From Monoraphidium neglectum (taxonomy: Eukaryota; Chlorophyta; Chlorophyceae; Sphaeropleales; Selenastraceae), in the NCBI RefSeq assembly GCF_000611645.1, contig NW_014013430.1, positions 1 to 36,112 of the forward strand: DNA of 36,112 bases, in the 5' to 3' direction. The position numbers and the translations under genes are program-made. Under the pieces are notes generated by a model. The model had not been told where the DNA came from. It worked only from the letters and a program-made list of their open reading frames with translations, and ran no database searches. This document shows, one piece after another, positions 32,540 to 36,112 of this stretch. Position 1 is the first letter of the stretch, and every line of letters starts with the position of its first letter.

Positions 32540-33999
32540 GGACCACGCCACGCGCGCGGCGCAGCCAGTTGGCGCGGGAGCCAGATGTCGCCGAGGAAAC
32601 CCTGTGTCAGCCTGAATATTGGGTGGCGGCGGTGACGGGGAGTTGTTTGGATGTCGCTCGCCCAGGCAGCCCCGTGGCTGCAATAGCATTGCGAGGGACG
32701 GCGTTGTGGGGTGTCGCAGGCAGAGGCCTTCGCGGGGGTCAAGGTATCTCTTTTCACCAGCAGGCTTTGGGGTGCAAAGGGTGCTTTCACCCAAATGGGA
32801 GGGGCTGGCATATGGAAACCGGGTCAGGACATGGCTCCTGCCTGTCTGATTGATTTGCTTGTTGATCGGTTGTCTGATGTTTTGCTGTCCGGTGGGTTGG
32901 ATGCTTGATTGTTTGTTTGGATGGTCTTTTGGTCTTTTTGTTGTTTGGTTGTCTGGTCGTATGTTGTTTTGGTTGCTGGGGAGACCGGAACAACCCCAGA
33001 TGATCACGCAGGTGGATACGAGACTGGGCAGGCCAACAGCAGGATGGTCCGGATGTCCTGGCGGGACCCCACCGCGCTCAAACCACCTTTGTGACGCCTT
33101 GCGACAAGCTCTGACTGACTTGACCCTGCTGCCATGAGACATCCCATGTTTACATGATGACGTGGTTTTTTCTGCATCGTGGGCTTTTGCATGCGCCGAG
33201 CGGTTTCGAGTGCTTCACAATGTGTATCTTACACCCACATTAGCAGGATTCGCGTCTAGACCTGCCGATCAACATGCAGATCCATTCTTCCACGCTGTGC
33301 TTGAGACAATCCCTGTTGACACCCAAGCACGGGCGGGCTGCCAGAGCTTAATCGATCAACGAGCACTGGCCTGAGTCGTTGCGAGCATTCTTCACCGGTA
33401 AATGTGTTTCTTTTTGTAACGGGCAAGATGCGTGCCATTGGCCCCCGCCACAGCACGCTAGGCACCCACCTGGCACGCGACAGTCCCCAGCAATACGACC
33501 CCGCTGTGCTGCATGCAGAGGGGTGGCCTTACATGCAGCGCTTGTTGTGCTTGTTTCAGGGTGTGCAGTGGATTCTTCAAGGGGCACAGCCAGACACGGA
33601 GCACACAGGCTGTGAGCTGTGCGAACCACGCATGGACTGCCACAACTACGCTGGATGGAATGATTGCCTGGTCCGGAACTAGAAGGACTGCAGACTTCTT
33701 TTCTGCTGTGCTGTGCACAGTGCGAGGGCCTGCCAATGAAGCTGGGTTTGATATCTCACCATTCTGCGTGCTTACTGACCTGCGAGGGGCTGTTGAGCCG
33801 GTGAGAGCCAGCTCCCACTCCTACTGCATGCGTCGCTTGCCAGCCTGCTGGTCACCTCACACCCTTGCCCATCCCTCAAAAGCTAGGCTCCCGCTTTGTT
33901 TGGCACCTTCTTCTGGACGCTGAAGCTCGTGAATAGTTTTTCGAAGACCAGCAGCGAACACAACATCCTCCCCGGCACTTCAGATCACACCCTGCGGCG
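32540..33999. other. Intergenic region / F-box 3' UTR and PP2C promoter (1.46 kb)
   Basis: Lies between two plus-strand genes. It contains the GT-rich tract at 32842-32980 and a TGTAA at 33415-33419, which would give the F-box mRNA a 3' UTR of about 0.88 kb. An open frame at 33404-33682 has no recognisable domain or splice context, so it is not called a gene. Confidence 0.5.
32842..32980 (+). repeat. Strand-asymmetric G/T-rich tract (TTG/TGG-like low complexity)
   Basis: The plus strand is made almost only of T and G, in irregular GATTG, GTTTG, GGTTG and GGTC units, with few A or C over about 140 bases. It falls downstream of the F-box stop and contrasts sharply with the GC-balanced surroundings. 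Confidence 0.8.
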
Positions 34000-36112
34000 A
34001 TGCTGGAGGTCTCCGGGGGTCTGCGGGCGCAGCTGAGCTTGGAAGGAGAGCCACTGCTCTACGCTTACCTGGACAAGTCCCCTTGCCCCGCTAACGAGTG
34101 CGCACAGAGACGGGTCACTGTGTCCTGCACTAGAAGGCGCCATGTCCCGGCACCGTACTCATGGTGCCTTTCCTGACCTCTATCACTCGTTAGGCTTGAC
34201 CTTTCATTCGAGTCTTCCCCCAACGAGGGCGTACGTGTGCTGTTCGAGCACCTCAAAGGTGGCGAGGCACTCGGCGCGATCAGACTCGATGGGTACTCCT
34301 TTCACCCGGACATGGAGGCAAAGTACAGCAGGTGGGACTAGCTTGTATGGCGTCCACGGCGTCTGACGTCGGCTGTTGCGAGGTCGGGGAGAGGACCAGT
34401 GCCCTGAGTCATGCGCGGTGTGCGGTGCGACGACACCGCGTTGCGAGGGCCGTTGCTGCTGTGGCCGCGTGTCCATGCGGCAACAGCATGTTCTGTATTG
34501 TACTTGAATAGCCCTCTGGAGGGACTTAGATGTGCAGGTGCTGCTGTTGCTACTGTTGCTACTGTTGCTGCTGCGTGTAGCCTGCAAGCAGCCAGCTTTG
34601 CGGCAGTCCGCGTTGGTGTTCTGCACCAGCCAACCATGCTGCCCGCGCTTTCCCCTCTCTTCCCACTGCAGCAAGAAGCGCCGCTACACCTTCAAGCTCC
34701 TGAAGCGGCAGCAAGATGTTGGGCGGCTGGATACCACCACTGCAGCGCAAGTGGACCAGCAGCCCCCCTCACCCTGCCCAGGCCAGCCAGCCACGGCGCC
34801 TGAAGCCCCTGAAGCCTCTGCAGCCGCAGCCACGCCTGAGTCATCGCCGGAGCCTGAGCTAGCCCAGCCCGATGAGGCAGAAGCCACCAGCGGCGCACCC
34901 GTTGCAGAGAGTGCAGCCGCCGCAAAAAAGAAGAAGAAAAAGAACAAAAAGAAAAAGAAGGCGCAGTCCAGTGGCGAGGGCGACGCAAATGCTGCTGCCG
35001 CTGGCGAGGATGGGGATGAGGACGAGCGGTTCGAGGACGCCTTGAGCGACACGACAGGCGGCGACGACACCTCAGATCAGCATCCAAATGGGAAGGCGGC
35101 AGAGGTGCGGCGTCAGAAGCACGAGCAGCCGCGTGAGCATGAATGTCAGCAGCAGGGGGAGCAGCTGGACGAGCAGCAGCAGGACGAGCAGCGGCAGGAG
35201 CAGCAGCAGGAGCAGCGGCAGAAGGCTGAGCAGCAGGAGCAGGAGGCTGAACCGCAGCGGCACGCATCGGCACTGGCGCGGTCACCTTCTGGCCCTGACG
35301 GCCTGTTTGACCCCGCGGCATGGGAGTCCTACCTGGCAGGCCCCAAGGCAGCAGGTGTGGCGGCTGCTCTGGCCGACGACACATCAGCAGCCGCGGCATC
35401 GGCATCGGCACCTCCGGCACGTGGCCCCTTGCTGCGCGCTGGCCTGGCCAAGCATGCTGTCAAGGGCGAAGACAAATGGGTGCAGGCGATGCGCAACACC
35501 TGGCAGCCGGAGGGGTGGCCAGGTGCGGCTTGTCGGCTCTTGGCCAGCATGCAGGTCATGGGCGTGATTGATTTAGCGCTTGCGAGGCGCCCCTAGGGGA
35601 CGCAGCCAGGCGCCTGCAGTGTGCCTGCCATGCCTTGCTTTCGGCGTCCGGACCTGACCGCCGCTGGGGTGCCCTCCACGACCCCTCTCTTGTCCCGCAG
35701 CCGGCGCGGATTTTTCGGCGTTCGGCATCTTTGATGGTGAGCACCCCAGCATAGCTGCTGCCTGATTGGAATTCTGAAAGGGCGCCCTCCTGGTCAGCAC
35801 AGAAGCTGTGTTCTGCAGGTTCGCACCCCCAAGGAAGCGCCTTGCTTTGGTGCTGTATATTGATATCCACACACAGCATCAAAGCCTCCCCCCTTCCACG
35901 CACTCTCGTCACCCCGCAGGTCATGGCGGCAGCGAGTCGTCCTCGTATGCGGCGCGCGCCCTGCTGCAGCAGCAGCTCAAGGACTGTCTCGAGACCTGCT
36001 TGGGCAGCGAGCCCAGCGCGGCAGCCGCAGCTGAGGGTGGCGAGGGCGAGGATGAGGACGAGGGGCAGGAAGAGCGCGCGGTGTGGGCGGCGCAGGATGC
36101 CCTGATTGAGCG
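34000..36112 (+). CDS. PP2C-family protein phosphatase with long low-complexity N-terminus (3' end outside window)
   Basis: Exons: 34000-34076, 34194-34331, 34672-35522, 35701-35736 and 35920 to beyond 36112. Phases close at each junction, but intron 1 begins GTCCCC, a weak donor. Residues 1-95 are a compact-looking module (MLEVSGGLRAQLSLEGEPLL, DLSFESSPNEGVRVLFEHL, KKRRYTFKLLKR) with no family I recognise. A disordered region follows, with Pro/Ala/Glu-rich sequence, a lysine run (KKKKKKNKKKKK, a likely nuclear or nucleolar signal) and a Gln/Glu-rich stretch at about 35140-35250. The PP2C domain starts near HAVKGEDKW and continues with GADFSAFGIFDGHGG; Asp367 and Gly368 are the expected metal-site residues. 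It is a Mg/Mn-dependent Ser/Thr phosphatase. An acidic insertion (EGGEGEDEDEGQEE) follows within the domain. The remaining catalytic motifs lie outside the window. Confidence 0.87.
35146..35250 (+). repeat. Coding CAG/GAG-rich tract (Gln/Glu-rich) in the PP2C gene
   Basis: Interspersed CAG and GAG codons encode a Gln/Glu/Arg stretch, with no long pure run, in exon 3 upstream of the catalytic domain. It probably forms a charged single helix or coil. Confidence 0.85.

Noticed and set aside
33404..33682. Open frame between the F-box and PP2C genes
   Set aside because: No recognisable motif, no convincing splice partners, and it lies in the expected 3' UTR/promoter stretch.
1..36112. CRISPR arrays, bacterial operons, ribosome binding sites, tRNA or rRNA genes, intact transposons
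   Set aside because: No spaced direct repeats, no Shine-Dalgarno-led gene runs, no cloverleaf or rRNA signatures, and no transposase or reverse transcriptase frames were seen. The genes are spliced nuclear genes.

Overview
The window looks like nuclear DNA from a green alga (Chlorophyta). It is GC-rich, and the genes are cut into 2 to 16 short exons by GT-AG introns of roughly 80 to 600 bases. A TGTAA polyadenylation motif follows two of the genes, CAG-type triplet runs are abundant, and there is a plastid-type fructose-1,6-bisphosphatase and a methyltransferase with a plastid-like leader. No genus can be named. All gene models were assembled by hand from family homology, GT-AG borders and phase agreement, without transcripts. 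In every model except the coiled-coil gene, each intron phase closes exactly.

Left part (1-7245). It holds the 3' half of a fructose-1,6-bisphosphatase (+). A CDP-alcohol phosphatidyltransferase (-) converges on it, and a histidine-phosphatase/phosphoglycerate-mutase family gene (+) lies divergent from that.

Centre (7245-19330). A 16-exon gene of about 9.8 kb (-) encodes a predicted 2330-residue membrane protein: signal peptide, leucine-rich-repeat ectodomain, one transmembrane helix and two class III nucleotide cyclase domains. The first domain keeps both metal aspartates but lacks the transition-state Asn/Arg. The second has lost both aspartates but keeps Asn/Arg and the Lys/Asp pair that reads adenine. 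Together they predict one complete adenylate cyclase site per chain. Each domain is split at the same place by a very long polyglutamine-containing insertion. A four-CBS-domain (SNF4/AMPK-gamma-like) gene (+) starts 430 bases away in a divergent pair.

Right part (19331-36112). In order, it holds: a gene-free stretch with a 44-base near-perfect palindrome; a coiled-coil gene (-) that may be CCDC24-like; a mercuric-transport-like protein with a fused heavy-metal-associated domain (-); a methyltransferase gene (+) with a long CAG tract in an intron; an inosine-uridine-type nucleoside hydrolase (+) with a 24-base exon; an F-box gene (+); and the 5' part of a PP2C phosphatase with a long low-complexity N-terminus (+), cut by the window end.

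The neighbours do not form an operon or pathway. The clearest systems-level signal is cAMP production by a receptor-like cyclase, paired head to head with an adenine-nucleotide-sensor-type CBS protein.
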